Part shown: positions 9,860 through 23,200 of the stretch, piece by piece
Numbering within the stretch: the stretch's first letter is position 1
How the letters are laid out: every line of letters begins with the position of its first letter
Source of the DNA: Primula veris
Lineage: Eukaryota > Streptophyta > Magnoliopsida > Ericales > Primulaceae
DNA length: 64,000 bases
Reading direction: 5' to 3'
Assembly: GCA_963682055.1 (NCBI GenBank)
Contig: OY821742.1
Location: forward strand, 18,720,135 to 18,784,134
Position numbers and translations under genes: made by a program
The notes under the pieces: generated by a model
Databases searched by the model: none
Seen by the model: only the letters and a program-made list of their open reading frames with translations
Told to the model about the DNA's origin: nothing

Positions 9860-11690
9860 ATCACCTTATAGGTTTATGTGTAAATGTACTGATTCTCAAA
9901 TAGTTTGGAGCGAACTGACCGATTCAATAAATATTGTACCAATCCAAAATTTAGCATAAAAGTACTTGGTATGAATATAGATAGATTCGTTGGGGGCGCA
10001 GTAGCGGCACACTCATGTTGACCGATTTCTTTTAACCCTAATGAATGAGGAGTGAAAAACATCATTGTCCAGGTTCAATGTACCTTTTCTTAATATTGCA
10101 AATTTACACTTGTTCACTCACACCACCTGCCATTAACCCACGCGCAATACTATAAAATATTCTTTCACACGCGCTACTTTTGTGCTCACTAACTTGTCAA
10201 TTTTTTATTTTTTTTTATATTTCTCGTTTGGGTTTGGATGTACAACTGTGAAATGGTTCGAATCCTTACGTTGAGCGTGATATACTCGGTTAATAAACAC
10301 ATGGATACCAACCACATGCTCACTCACTTGTCAAGTTTGATACTACCTTTCTTAATAAAATACTATTAACTTTGAAAATGATGATTAATTAATCAAACCA
10401 ATATACAACTCGAGAGATTTGGTTTTTGAAAGATTTTTTAGTCTAAAAATAAAAAACTATAAATGACCTTCGTATCCACTTATTTTAAAACAACCCCTAG
10501 AAACTAAAAATAACTATTACTAAAAGTAGTTACAATACTACGTATTAAGTCATGGGTAGGACTGAGTTCAGTCATATTCGGATCGGTTATTGACAAAACC
10601 GAAACCGAGTATAAATTTCTATTCGTTTTTTTTTTTGGTTTTCGGTCTTTTTATTTTTTAGACCGAGCCGAACCGGTTTGTTTCTGTCCGGTTTCGGTCT
10701 TTCGGTTTTTCTTCAGATTTTTTCGGTCTTTTCGGTTATTTTTGGGTTTAATTTTCGGTTTTTCGGTCTTTTTCAGTGTTTTTCAGTCCAGTTTTATTGT
10801 AAACCGAAACCGAACCGAAAAAGTTTCGGTTTTTCAATTTCGGTTTTTTTCGGTTCGATTCGGTTCTTTTTTTTTTTTTTTTTTTTTCGCCCGGCTCTAA
10901 TCACGGATACATTATTTTTATTCAATGTAACATATTCTGTGAAAAAACAAAAATTAAGCTTTTCGGTCATACTTAAATTACGTATCCATATCGTACACAA
11001 GTTGTACCGAATTAGTCAAAGACTAAAAAAAACAGTCAACGACTTAAAAAACTCTGAGACCTGAAATGACGTAACATATCGGTATTTATATAGTACAGTA
11101 TACGGTACGGTGATACTTATCAAGCTTGATATTGATTGATTTTAGACATAATTCAGTTAGTTGGTATTAAAGCTCAAACCATATCAACCCAGTTTGGTGA
11201 CTAGTTAAATCTAGTAATGCTAAAAGTGACTATCTTCATTGAACTAATTAACCATTAAGCATGAATACTATTTCTACAAAATCCACTTTCACATATTAAA
11301 AAATATACAAATATTATTTAATTACAATAAAGAGCATAATAGAGAAGCTAATGCTGTATATCAATGTTAGATGACGACTAATAATATTTCATTATAACGG
11401 ATAAACGTAATGTTACGGAAAGTTAACAAAATACATATTAATAGCGGTTTCATATAAATAAATCGGATTTTATCGGATTTCCGAGCCGCCGCAGTCATTC
11501 CGGATATAGAAGTAAAAGAAGAAGGAAGAGAAAGATGAGATAATTGAGACGTGTAAATAACACCCAAAAAAAAGTAGGTTTTGTTGGAGGTGAATTTGGA
11601 GAGGTCATTGCTAACGTTGCGGAGGGTGCTCTGATAGTCGGGTGGAATACAGTTCTAACTTGGTACATAACTCAAAACAAAGTACATAAA
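9860..11690. other. Spacer; low-complexity CGGTTTT-rich tract at 10570-10890
   Basis: No gene seen. Between about 10570 and 10890 the sequence is dominated by variants of TTTCGGTTTTTCGG, with CCGAAACCGAACCGAAAA in the opposite sense at about 10803, ending in a T run of about 24. Such tracts are common in plant repeats. The open frame over it is a composition artefact. Confidence 0.6.
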
Positions 11691-11775
11691 TACAGATACA
11701 GATACAGATTATATTAATAATATATATATATATACACACATAGTACTCCGTTATATAAAAGAGTCTTGTGTGTGG

Positions 11776-11781
11776 CACGTG
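11776..11781 (+). promoter_or_regulatory. G-box (CACGTG) upstream of the sulfite reductase gene
   Basis: The context GGCACGTGAC is a G-box/ABRE-like site about 170 bases before the start codon. It is followed by the pyrimidine-rich CT tracts (11822-11881) and TA tracts (11882-11936) typical of plant core promoters and 5' leaders. Binding by bZIP or bHLH factors is family knowledge, not shown here. Confidence 0.4.
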
Positions 11782-11864
11782 ACAAGTAAGCAAACTCCAT
11801 CTTCTTCACTCTCCACTCAAATCTCTCTCTTTCTCTCTCTAAAACCCTAACACCATCCCTATTA

Positions 11865-11903
<39 letters not shown>

Positions 11904-11949
11904 CAAACTCTTTACATACATATATATATATATAAGTGGTAGTGGTGAG

Positions 11950-14900
11950 ATGACGACGTCGTTTAGATCAACGGTGGTGATTGAACCAGCTCAGGTGGTG
12001 CAGATGAAGACCTATCAAGGTCTGAGATTATCTTCCTACTCAACTCTCCTCTCTCTTAACCGCTCGCTTCTCTCTCATCCTCATCGTCGTCTTCATCTGT
12101 CGAATTCTCATCTCGTTAGAGCGGTTTCTACGGTATATTACCTCTCTTTTTTTCATTTGTTTCTTATTATAATGTTTTCTTTTTTCATTCTTTTGTTTAA
12201 GGTTGGTCTTTTTAGAGTTTGTATCATTAAATATACGGACATATATGAATTGGATCGTTAATTTGATTTTTAGGTCACTCTAGACATATCTTTATTCCGC
12301 ATTGGATATATTCTTATGTTTAAGGTTGATATTTTTAGTATTTGCAATATTGAAAACTACCGAACCACGAATTTATAATGGAAGGTGCCGATATTCTATA
12401 TAATTATTTTTCATACTATGAGTGTTTTTGTAATTTTTAAGATTTTGATCAAAATATTTGGATTGGAAGATTACTTTAATTTTTTGGTCACTTTAGATGT
12501 ATTTTTATTCGGCATTGGATTTAATTCCAACCTTTAATGTGAGCGTTTTTGCTTTTAATTTTTTTTTTCTAAATTATTTTATTATTATTATCATTATCAG
12601 TAAAGGTAGGTTTGCTGTCATTTTATTATTATTTGTCTCTTTTTGCATTTGTTTCTTTTCAATCTATAGTTTTATTCATTCTTATGCTTAAGGTTGATCT
12701 TTTTAGAATTCGCATTATTAAATATACAGACATATTTTATATGAGTCGGAAGATTACTTTAATTTTTAGATCACTCTAGATATATATTGAAACTTTTGAT
12801 GTGAGCATTTTTGCTTTTATTCCCCTGAAAAAGCTTGAAGAGTTTTTTTCTATTGTTTTTTCTTATTATCAGAAAAAGGTAGGTAGGGTTGCTTTCATTT
12901 TCCTTTTCATTTAATCGTTATGTTTAATACTAAAAGGATTTTTTTTCTAATATTTTTATATTCTTCTTATCAGAAATAGTTAGCTTTGCTTTCAATTTCC
13001 TTTTCATTTAATTCTTATGTTTAATTCTAAAAAGATTTTTTTGATTCTTACTCTCAGAAAAAGGTAGGTTTGCTTTTATTTTCTTTTTCATTTAATTCTT
13101 ATCTTTAATACTAACTAATACGCCTTACGTTGAGATTTGTAGAATTTGTATTGGAGTATGTATATATATGTATTACAAAATTATTTTTGATTGTTTGGCG
13201 ATTTCCCTTTTTAAGCTAAGCTCTTTAGGTTATAAAGTGCATTGCATTTGGTTCCCATCTTTAATTTGAGCATCTTTACTTTTTACCCCCTCAAAAGTTA
13301 TAAAGTTTAAGTAGAGCATTTTTGTAGAATTAGTATTGGAATACGAATTTATATGAATTGGAAAGGTACTTTAATTATTTGGTTGCTCTAAATATTCTTT
13401 AAGCTCAGCCTTTTCAGTTAGAAAGTGTATTGCATTTGGTTTCCCATATTTTTTTTATTTTACACTGTATAATCAACCGTGTTGCATTTGGTTGACCTTG
13501 AATTGTTTGGCAATTTCCCGATATTGAAGCTCAGATTTTCGGTTAGAAAGTGCATTACATTTTGTTGCCATCCTGAATGTGAACATTTAGCTTTTCCCCT
13601 CTGAAAAGTATTCAAGTTTAATGTAGAGCATTTTTTAGAATTCGTATTGACATATGGCCATAGCCCTTAAATGAGTTGGAAGGTTACTTTGATTGATTGG
13701 AAATTCCCGATATTTAAGCTTATTAGCTTATTTGCTTTTTTAAAGTGCGTCCATTTGTTTGCTAACTTGAATGTGGGTATTTTTGCTTTTTCCCCTTGAA
13801 AAGGTAGAAGGTTTAATTAGGGCGATTTTGGTTTTTCTCTGGGACTCATAAACCAGCTTATTGTTTGTCAACTCAACCCTGTTTTTTTTGCTTTTAAAGT
13901 GCATTTCTGGTTGACAACTTGAATTTGAGCATTTTTGCTTTTCCCACATGAAAAGGTAGGAAGATTTAAGAAGGACAATCCCAGGGCCTTATAAGTCAGC
14001 TCTTTGTTTGGCGACTCCTTATATTTAAGCTCAGGTTTTTCGCTTATAGAGTGCATTGCATTTGATTGCCAACTTTAAATATGAGCATTTTGCTTTCCCC
14101 CCTGAAAAGCAAGACGCTTTAAGTAGCATCATTCTATCTTTTCTCCGGGTCGGATAAGTCAGCTTATTGTTTGGCGACTCCATATAATTAAGCTCAGCAT
14201 GTTTCATAGAAATGCATTGTATTTGGCTTTCCACTTGAATTTGAGAAATTTTTGCTTTTTACCGCTTGGAAAGTTAGAAGGTTTAAATAGGATGTTTCCA
14301 GCTTTTCTCTGGGCCTAATAAACTAGCTTATTGTTTGGCTTATTTATGCTTAGCTTTTTTTGGTTTTAAAGTGCATTGCTTTCGGTTGCCAATTTGAATA
14401 TGAGCATTTGTTTACCTTTTTCCCCTGGGAAGCAACAATGTAAAAGTAGGATAATTCCAGCTTTTCTATGTGCCTCATAAGCCAGCTTATTGTGTGGTGA
14501 TTCTCGATATTTAAGCTTAGCAGTTGCACTTTCAAAGTGCATTGCAATTGCTTGTCAAGTTGAGTGTGAGCATTTTTTCTTGTTCTCCTCTGAAAAAGTT
14601 AAGCAGTTTAAGTAGGCAATTCCAGCTGATTGTTTGGTGACTCCTGATTTTTAAGCAACTAAGCTTAGGTTTCGCTTTAAAATGCTTTGCATTTGATTAC
14701 TAATTTAATTGTGTGCATTTTTTCATCTGGCCTCTTAAACGGTAGTAAATTTAGTAGGATAATTCCAGCTTTTCTATGGGCCTCATAAGCCAGCTTATTG
14801 TGTGGTGACTCTCGATATTTAAGCTTAGCAGTTGCACTTTCAAAGTGCATTGCAATTGCTTGTCAAGTTGAGTGTGAGCATTTTTTCTTGTTCTCCCCTG

Positions 14901-17900
14901 AAAAAGTTAAGCAGATGGCAGATGGAATGAAAGAGGAAAAATTATATTTGTAATTCTTTATTATTGTTGGTTTACAACTCTATATCATGAATCCTGCTTG
15001 TAAATGGCTTTGTTCATCAATTAGATTGTGAAATTGAAGCAGAAGAATGTTCAGTGAAGCTTTTGAATTTTGATTCCTTCTTTTAATGATTTGTATAACC
15101 TTTGCAGCCAGTAAAGCCAGATACTTCAACACAGCCCAAACGAAGTAAAGTTGAAATTTTCAAAGAACAAAGTAACTTCATCAGATACCCTCTTAACGAG
15201 GAGCTCTTAACCGATGCCCCAAATATAAACGAGGCTGCCACACAGCTAATCAAGTTCCATGGTAGCTACATGCAGACCAACAGGGAAGAACGTGGCACAA
15301 AATCCTACTCATTTATGCTTCGTACTAAAAACCCTTCTGGAAAAGTCTCGAACCAGCTCTACTTGGCTATGGATGACCTGGCAGATCAGTTTGGAATCGG
15401 AACACTTCGTCTTACTACAAGACAAACATTTCAGCTACATGGCGTGTTAAAAAAAGATCTAAAAACAGTAATGAGCACTATAATTAGGAACATGGGTTCA
15501 ACCCTCGGCGCTTGTGGTGATCTAAACAGGAACGTTCTTGCTCCTCCGGCACCACTTGTGAGGAAAGATTACCTTTTCGCCCAGCAAACTGCGGAAAATA
15601 TCGCTTCTCTTCTCTCCCCGCAATCTGGTTTTTATTATGATATGTGGGTTGACGGAGAAAGAATCATGACTGCTGAGCCTCCTGAGGTTACAATAGCCCG
15701 TAATGATAATTCTCATGGGACTAACTTTCCCGATTCGCCTGAGCCCATTTATGGAACTCAGTTTTTACCTCGGAAATTTAAGGTTGCGGTTACTGTTCCA
15801 ACTGATAACTCGGTTGACCTTCTTACAAACGACATTGGTGTTGTTGTCGTCTCTGATGAACATGGGGAGCCTCAGGGTTTCAACCTTTATGTGAGTTAAA
15901 AATTTCTTTGAGGTTTTTGTTCTCTTATTTTATCAGCACCCATATTTCATGAAGCTCTTCAAATTTAGAACAGAAAATTCGTTTCTATAACTTCCCGTAA
16001 TCAAATTTATACAGTTTTCAGCATTTTATTGTCCTTGTTATATAATGATATTTATTTTCTATTAGTTCGTCTTTTTAATCAATAACATTTTAAAATATTT
16101 CGTGCTTACACGTGAACCAAGATTGACACAAATGAGTGGAGATGAGAGAGAAAGTGTATAATTTTTATTAATTTAAGTGTGAAGAGCCCAGTATTTCCCT
16201 TTGAAAATGACGTGTGAGAAATTAATTTTTGTATTGTCAACAAATTTGAAGAACCTAAGAAGAGGCTGATGTTGTGACCTTTTTTGAAGTGACTCTTCAA
16301 TTTGGATCGAAAGAATGTCTAAAGAGCTTGGTGTGGTTACACCTTCTAAGTTTCCAAGTGTTTAATTTTATAATGGTTACAGGTTGGTGGTGGCATGGGG
16401 AGACAACATAGGTTGGAAACAACATTTCCCCGTATAGCAGAGCCTTTGGGTTATGTACCAAAGGAGGATATTTTATATGCGGTAAAAGCTATTGTTGTTA
16501 CGCAAAGAGAAAATGGGAGAAGGGATGACCGGAAGTTTAGTAGAATGAAGTACCTTTTGAGTTCATGGGGAATTGAAAAATTCAGAAGTGTCGTTGAGCA
16601 ATATTATGGAAAGAAGTTTGAACCTTGCCGTGAATTGCCTGAGTGGGAATTTAAAAGCTATTTGGGATGGCACGAACAGGTTTGTTACAATGTCTGGCAG
16701 CTGTAATTAACATGAATTTTCTAAATAATTTTTTTTTTAACTGAAATGATGATTTCTAATATTGATAATATGGTTAAAAACAAAGAAAGGTTATGTTGTT
16801 GTGCCGTTATTTTTGCTATTCTTGCAACAATTATTGAAGGCATATGATTATCATATGCTTGAGTGGATTTGAATGGTCATTTCAATAGCGTTGTTAGTAA
16901 TTACTTCATCTGTCTCTTTTTAAGGGAACCTTTTGTGGAACAGTGATTTTTAAGAGAAGGTATTGTTTGCATTTTAATTACTTCATCTGTCTCTTTTTAA
17001 GGGAACCTTTTGGGGAACCAGTGATTTTTAAGAGAAGGTATTGTTTGCATTTCAAAGTTATTAAGTTACAGTCGAAATGAGGAAAGTAGGCACTTAAAAT
17101 TGGGACTTCTGAAAATATATAGTGAGACACTTATTTAAGAACGGAGGTAGTAATACTTTTGTTCTTGTTGAACAGTGATTTATGTCTTGAACTCTATTAT
17201 GATAATGTGTAGTTTTTTATTTCCCCCAATGTGTCGTCTGATTTTATTATTTGTAGGGGGATGGTGGATTATTTTGTGGACTTCATGTTGATAGTGGTCG
17301 TATTAAGGGGGTAATGAAAAAGACACTTAGAGAAGTTATTGAGAAGTATAACTTGAACGTTCGCATCACAGCAAACCAGAATATTATCTTATGTGATATT
17401 CGACGGGCATGGAAACGACCCATCACCACAGCTCTTGCCCAAGGTGGACTCCTGGTAAGTTCTTCTTTTCCTTCCAAGTCTTTTCTTTTCAAACATTTGG
17501 TTTTTGAGTAAAGAATTGTACTAATATCTCCCTCCAGTATTAACGAAGTATTTCACTGATTTTAAATACTTTGAAGGAATGCTTTTGAGTCCAAGTGAGA
17601 AATGAAGTGAATGTCCTTGTTGGAGTAGAATGATAGGGGGAAAGTTTGACTATGTAGATGAGTGGGGTCGTCATTTATTTGTACTATTTCAATTTTATCA
17701 ACTGATCAGTTTTGCTTAATACCATCCATTCTGAAGAAACTTTTTCAAGTAAAAGCTTAGTGCCTTAATCTGGCTGCGGTATTTCTATTGGGTGGACAAA
17801 AGTAAACACGTGACAGATTGGTGTCATAAGTAGAATCTATTTGGTTCCGAAATTGCCTCTGTGCCTGCAGATGTAAACAAATGAGGCTCAGTCTAATCCT

Positions 17901-20268
17901 TTTCCGCATATCTAAGTAAATTATTCATTCTCAAGTCCCTATAGCTGTGTAGCACAGTTCCCTTATCTGTTATAACAAGGGAGCTTTGGTTATCTAGTCG
18001 CATTACCAGCTTTGGTTGCTGTAAAAATACTTTTTCTACAAAAGCTATAGAAAAGCTAATAAGCTATACCACGGTCTAGGTAGTGAAGGCTGAATTTCAC
18101 ATATAGACAGATATTTAATGCAGTGTGGGGCGCTCGTCTGCTATAAGCTTGAATATAATACCTAACTACATGATCAATAAGGTTTATTATAAATACGGGT
18201 GCGTGTATTGCCCCCTTTGCATGGCATGTTGGCAAATTTTATTCTGAGAAGGTTTTAAATTATTTTTAACCAATGAGGGCTCACATTTCCCTATTAATGA
18301 TGTTATTGGGGAAACTGGGGCTTTCTATGTGATGCTCCTGTTCATGATTAGGTAATTTGCTTGACTCCTTTCAATCTCTAGGCGTAGGTGTAAAATAAAT
18401 TAGCCTGACGCACTACCATATATTTTATACACATGTACAAATAATTCTTGGTGTATGTTTGTGGCTTTATTTATTAGTTTACTGCTTTCCTTGGATCACC
18501 AGTTTTATAAATAGGGCTGATATTAACAATACTTTGCTTTTGCAGAATCCTAGGTTAGTTGATCCCCTAAACATTACTGCAATGGCTTGTCCAGCTATGC
18601 CCATGTGCCCTTTGGCAATAACTGAAGCTGAACGTGGAATACCAGACATCCTCAAGCGGATTCGTGCTGTTTTTGACAAGGTATGCTATAAATTTATGTC
18701 AAAGAACAATGCGCATTCCCATTCAAATGTTTAGACGTTTAGTTGGACAATTAATTATGGATAATGATGTGATTTGATGCTAATTGGAATTCTTTTCCTT
18801 AGGTTGGTCTCAAGTACAAAGAATCTGTAGTCGTAAGAATAACTGGTTGCCCTAACGGCTGCGCTAGACCCTACATGGCAGAGCTCGGATTGGTTGGTGA
18901 TGGCCCTAATAGCTATCAGGTTAGGTTTACAAACTGAAGTGTAAACTTTATGAAATAACAATTTAGTATTTATAATGTGTATAAATATTTGCACTTATGA
19001 ACGACCAAACCAAAGCACGCGTCAAAACAATTATGACAGTAATTTTATGCAACTTTTTACCATTATAAAATGAGTTACTTCCAAAATTTCCACCAAAACA
19101 ATGAGAATGATGAAACTAAAGCGACCATGTTTTTTTTGGCATCAGATTTGGCTTGGTGGAACACCCAATCAGACCGTGCTGGCGAGGACCTTCATGAATA
19201 AGGTTAAAATTCAAGAGTTTGAGAAAATTCTGGAACCTTTGTTTTATTACTGGAAGCGAAAACGATTAACATTGAAGGAATCTTTTGGTGAATTCTCAAA
19301 CCGAATGGTAAGTAGACTAATTCTGACTTCTGAGGCATGCTCCTCTCTATGAAATAGCTATATTGTAGAACATGAATGATTTCTCTCGAACTCGAAGTAA
19401 ATGATTCATGATTTGCTAGTTATTTATGAAATTTCCCAGTCACAAATATTAGATTTAATCGGCTGCAATAGGGTTAATGTTAGTGATAATACAATAATTG
19501 ATACAAGATAAGCAAGCCCCATCTCTAACTTTTAGGTCTTTATCTTCTTCTCCCTCATAATCCAATCGAATTCAGGATGTTTTGCGTGTGTGTGTGTTAA
19601 CAAAAGCAAATGTCATACTATGCATGTATATATATTCCTTCTTGTTTCCCCCCAAAAAACTTGAGATTTGGAATATTTGGAAGAAACACATGTTGCCTAA
19701 CGCTCTTTGTATTTTATTCAGACACCTGTTCAAGATTTATCTAGTTATTCACCATTTTATAATTAAAGTGTGATGATTCTATTCGGGGATACAACTTAGA
19801 ATATACCAAACAAATGTTTCCCCCAAAAAAACTTGAGATTTGGAATAATTGGAAGAAATTCATGTTGCCTAAAATTCTTTGTTCAGTATTTTATTCAGAC
19901 ATTGGTTCAAGATTTATCTATTCACCATTTTAGAATTAAAATGTGATGATTCATTCGGAGATACAACTTAGAATAAGCACAGTCTCTGCCATTACATGTC
20001 TTTCTTCTTCATCCAGTCTTTCTTTTGAAGCCTGATATTTAAATGTCATTCTCTGTATCAGGGTTTTGATAAGCTTCAAGAATTGGTTGAGAAGTATGAA
20101 GGCCCTGTTGAATCATCATCTAGATACAACCTGAAGCTCTTTGCAGATAAAGAGACCTATGCAGCGATGGATAATCTGGCAAAGCTTGAAGATAAAAATG
20201 CTCATCAGTTGGCCATGGAAGTAATTCGCAATTTCGTTGCTTCTCAGCAGAATGGGAAACATGAATAA
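11950..20268 (+). CDS. SIR: Sulfite reductase [ferredoxin], plastid (eight exons, 693 aa)
   Basis: It reduces sulfite to sulfide with six electrons from ferredoxin in the plastid, the step before cysteine synthesis. Coding exons: 11950-12132, 15108-15890, 16383-16679, 17257-17454, 18546-18680, 18803-18919, 19146-19307, 20062-20268. All introns are GT-AG and phase 0, and the joined frame is 2,082 bases. Residues 1 to about 60 are rich in Ser, Arg, Leu and His without acidic residues, as in a chloroplast transit peptide. Siroheme/4Fe-4S ligands are present: C502 and C508 (ACPAMPMC) and C548 and C552 (GCPNGC). [14 protein letters not shown] in exon 2 is the conserved substrate/siroheme region. 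The length fits plant enzymes. Intron 1 (about 3 kb) is an array of repeats. No disabling change seen; very likely functional. Confidence 0.97.
12140..14905. repeat. Tandem array of ~160-bp units filling intron 1 of SIR
   Basis: About eleven diverged units carry the shared themes AAAGTGCATTGCATTTGG, GAGCATTTTTGCTTTT, CCCCTGAAAAG and CAGCTTATTGTTTGG. The AAAGTGCATT motif recurs near 13236, 13425, 13546, 13743, 13897, 14048, 14211, 14370, 14536, 14679 and 14844. The stretches 14457-14606 and 14766-14915 are almost identical, a recent two-unit duplication. The 12140-13110 part holds an older related repeat (GTTTAAGGTTGATNTTTTTAG). Open frames on the minus strand here are by-products. Confidence 0.85.
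16899..17150. mobile_element. MITE-like insertion in SIR intron 3 with an internal duplication
   Basis: A unit of about 76 bp beginning TTACTTCATCTGTCTC is repeated head to tail (16899-16974, 16975-17051). The far end, GAACGGAGGTAGTA (about 17140-17153), is an inverted match to a Stowaway-type CTCCGT terminus. Together they suggest a Tc1/mariner-type MITE. The target duplication is not clean. Confidence 0.5.
19636..19978. repeat. Direct duplication of ~170 bp in SIR intron 7
   Basis: Two copies, about 19636-19804 and 19813-19978, each begin at a CCCCCAAAAAACTTGAGATT-like run and end with ATACAACTTAGAATA. They differ by scattered substitutions and short indels. Confidence 0.8.
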
Positions 20269-23200
20269 GAAGATTAAAGCATCTGCAATTTTATTGTGCA
20301 TTTGAGCAAGGTGAATAAGATAAGTTGCCTGTTTTTTTCTCGCTGTCACCTCTCGGTAACAGATTTTGGCAAAAAAAATTGTTTTTGTGAGTTTTTTTGT
20401 TGGGTAAACTAGGGAGGGGAATTTGTGTTTGCCTTTCATGAAGCTGTTGATTATCTTCGAAGTGAGACCGTTTTAACTTCTGTAATTTAAGAATTAGTTT
20501 TGTTTGCTTACTCATACTCATTACATATGTTGTTGTACTCTGTTAGAGAGTACTTTCTTTGGTAAGTAGCGTTAGGTTAAATTTTCGGGTGTGAATGCCA
20601 TCAAAATTTTGAATGGTAGAAAATAAATGAGCCACCATATTGAGTTCTAGTTCTAGACTTCTAGCTTACGAACCTTGTGTTTGCGCTTCAAGAATCACTG
20701 ATCCCTCTCTCTCACTGCATTGGCCATGACCCATAGCCAATCAGCCTATTGAACTCATTATGTTGGTTGATTAGTATTGCAGTTCGTCTCTATGAATTGA
20801 TCTCCATTCACATTTGAGTAGTTTCCTCAAGAGCAGATTATGGCAAATTATAAGCTACTAATCGGATAGAATCCAGTACTTAGATAACTACTTATTCTAA
20901 AATCAGATCATATTTGTGAGTGAGAGAGACAATCCATTAATTGATCTATTTCTAGCTGTAGAAGTTGAGCGCCCCTGAAGATCTAAATACACTTCTAATA
21001 AAGTGTGTATTTTTTTCTTCTAAAAATCAAAGTTACATTAGCATTACCTACAATTTCTTAACTTCAATTAAGTTGTAAAAGCAAATGTCAAAGATTCCAC
21101 GAGTTGATACCCAAAAAAAATACTTCAAAGAAGAATTATTGTTGATTTTGAACCCACAATGCACTTTTGGCAAGCATTAGGAACCCCAAATTCTGATAGA
21201 TTCATATGGTTTAGATATTTTTTGGAAAATAGTACGTTCAAGTTACCTAACACGACAAAACGTTGGAATGGTATTTATTTTCGAATTTTTTTCTGGAATA
21301 CTATCCCTACAACTTATCAAAATTAAGTAAAAGACAAAACTAGCAAACCTTGATAATTAAATTGTCTGCCAGGCAATTTGGTAACCTGTGCATTTCATGA
21401 ATGCTAACATTTCATGAAGAAAGGCTTATAAATTGACGTATCATATTTAGTTTTGATCGCAATTGTCATTCAGTTTCTTGTTCATAAATTTGGGTTAAAG
21501 TTATGGGACCAAGCAACCCTTAATTGGTTTAAAATTCGGTGACACGTTCATGCTGCATTGTAAAAAGAGTACTATATAGATCAGTATATCTCGTGTCTTT
21601 TCTCATTCTCAGATAACAAATGAATCAGCAATAAATATTGCCTGTAAACATACGTGAGGACAAAGGAGGAGCCAAGTTGGACGTGACTTCATTCATTTAG
21701 TCTGCTTGATACTTTTGTAGTAACTTTTTTTTTCTTTCAAAATTGTTAATATTTCATATAAAAGCAAACATAGTATTGATAGTGAATGTTTGTATCAATT
21801 TTTAAGTTGCTCTGCAAAGTGATATATATTATGAAATATTTCGTCTCACTTTGACATTTTTTTTGAGTGCACGTCACTTTACAATTATTGAAGTGCTATA
21901 AATGTCAATTTTATTTTTTAATCAAAAATGTTTTTCTATTCACAATGTTTTATAGTACTATATACTATTTTCAGTATTAGTTTTATAAAACCCATGACAA
22001 AAAAAGGAGTCAGAAGCAACTGATCTATAAGCAATCACCAAGAAATAAATTCACCCCAAGAACAATAAAAGTTGGAAAGCAATGGACACTAATCTTTTAA
22101 AATACTATTAATTTCTATTTTTTCGATGGTGCATGGTAGTGGTCAATAAAATAGTGTACTATTTGGATTCACGGAATATAGTAATCAAATGTCATGACTC
22201 ATATTGCTTTTAAGTCCACTTATTTTACAATTATCATAGACAGAGATAATTAATTGATGCAAGTCATCATTGGGAAATGAATTAAAAATCCCAAGACACA
22301 ATGCAAATTTTATACAGAATCTAGAGCATGCACATTGGCATCACGGCATGAGGAGCTTTTATAGGAAATTGTTGTATTTCCTTTTTATACTATTGCTATT
22401 CCAACCCAAAAATTATATCTAAAACTCTCATCCGATTAGGTGGCTTGTCTAGTCATACTTATTCAAACACTATTATATAGGTCCATGTAAGTCTAAATAA
22501 TTCAAACACTATTTATAGGTCCATGTAAGTCTAAATATATGAGTAATGTATTATAAATATTGATAATCAAAAATACAACTACAAATTAAAAAATAAAAAT
22601 AAAATAAATAAGTGATAATTGTATTTTAAAAAATAGTGTTTTTATTGCCACGTTCAAATTCATCACGCTTACGTGGATTTTCCTAATCACACAATTCATA
22701 GGCTAGACTCATAACTTACACACAACTTACACACTTCATAGATTAATAAAATACATATTTATCCGTCCAAATATACATAAAATTATATAATTTGATAAAT
22801 CAAAATATAAATATTCACATAATAAAAATACAATCTACTAAAAAAGCAAATAAAAATATACTAGAACTCTATTTGATTCTACCCTAAATTTAAATATTAA
22901 TTAAAAAAAATTAAAATTAAAATATAAAAACTCAAATAAAAATATACTAGAATCTTAGTTGAGCCTACCCTAAATTTAAATATTAATTAAAAAAAATTGT
23001 TAAATATAAAATCCAACCCACTAAAAACTCAAATAAAAATATATTAAAACTCTAGTTGAACCTATCCTAAATTTAAATATTCATTAAAAAAAATGTTAAA
23101 TCTATTATTAATAACAATCAATACACTTAATTAGGTAGATATGTCATGTAATGTGACACAATTATTAAATTGTTATCATTTAACATTAATAATTAAAATT

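Noticed and set aside
9874..10065. 63-residue minus-strand frame
   Set aside because: Short, no recognisable motif, no promoter context.
10678..11064. 128-residue plus-strand frame rich in Phe and Ser
   Set aside because: It translates the CGGTTTT-type low-complexity tract and poly(T).
13740..14547. Four minus-strand frames with similar sequences inside SIR intron 1
   Set aside because: They translate the intron's tandem repeats, so the similarity comes from the DNA repeat; no common start context or domain.
17520..17745. Second MITE in SIR intron 4 (CTCCCTCCAGTATT and a distant CATCCATTCTGAAG)
   Set aside because: Only the ends look similar; the interior is not inverted and no TA duplication is clear.
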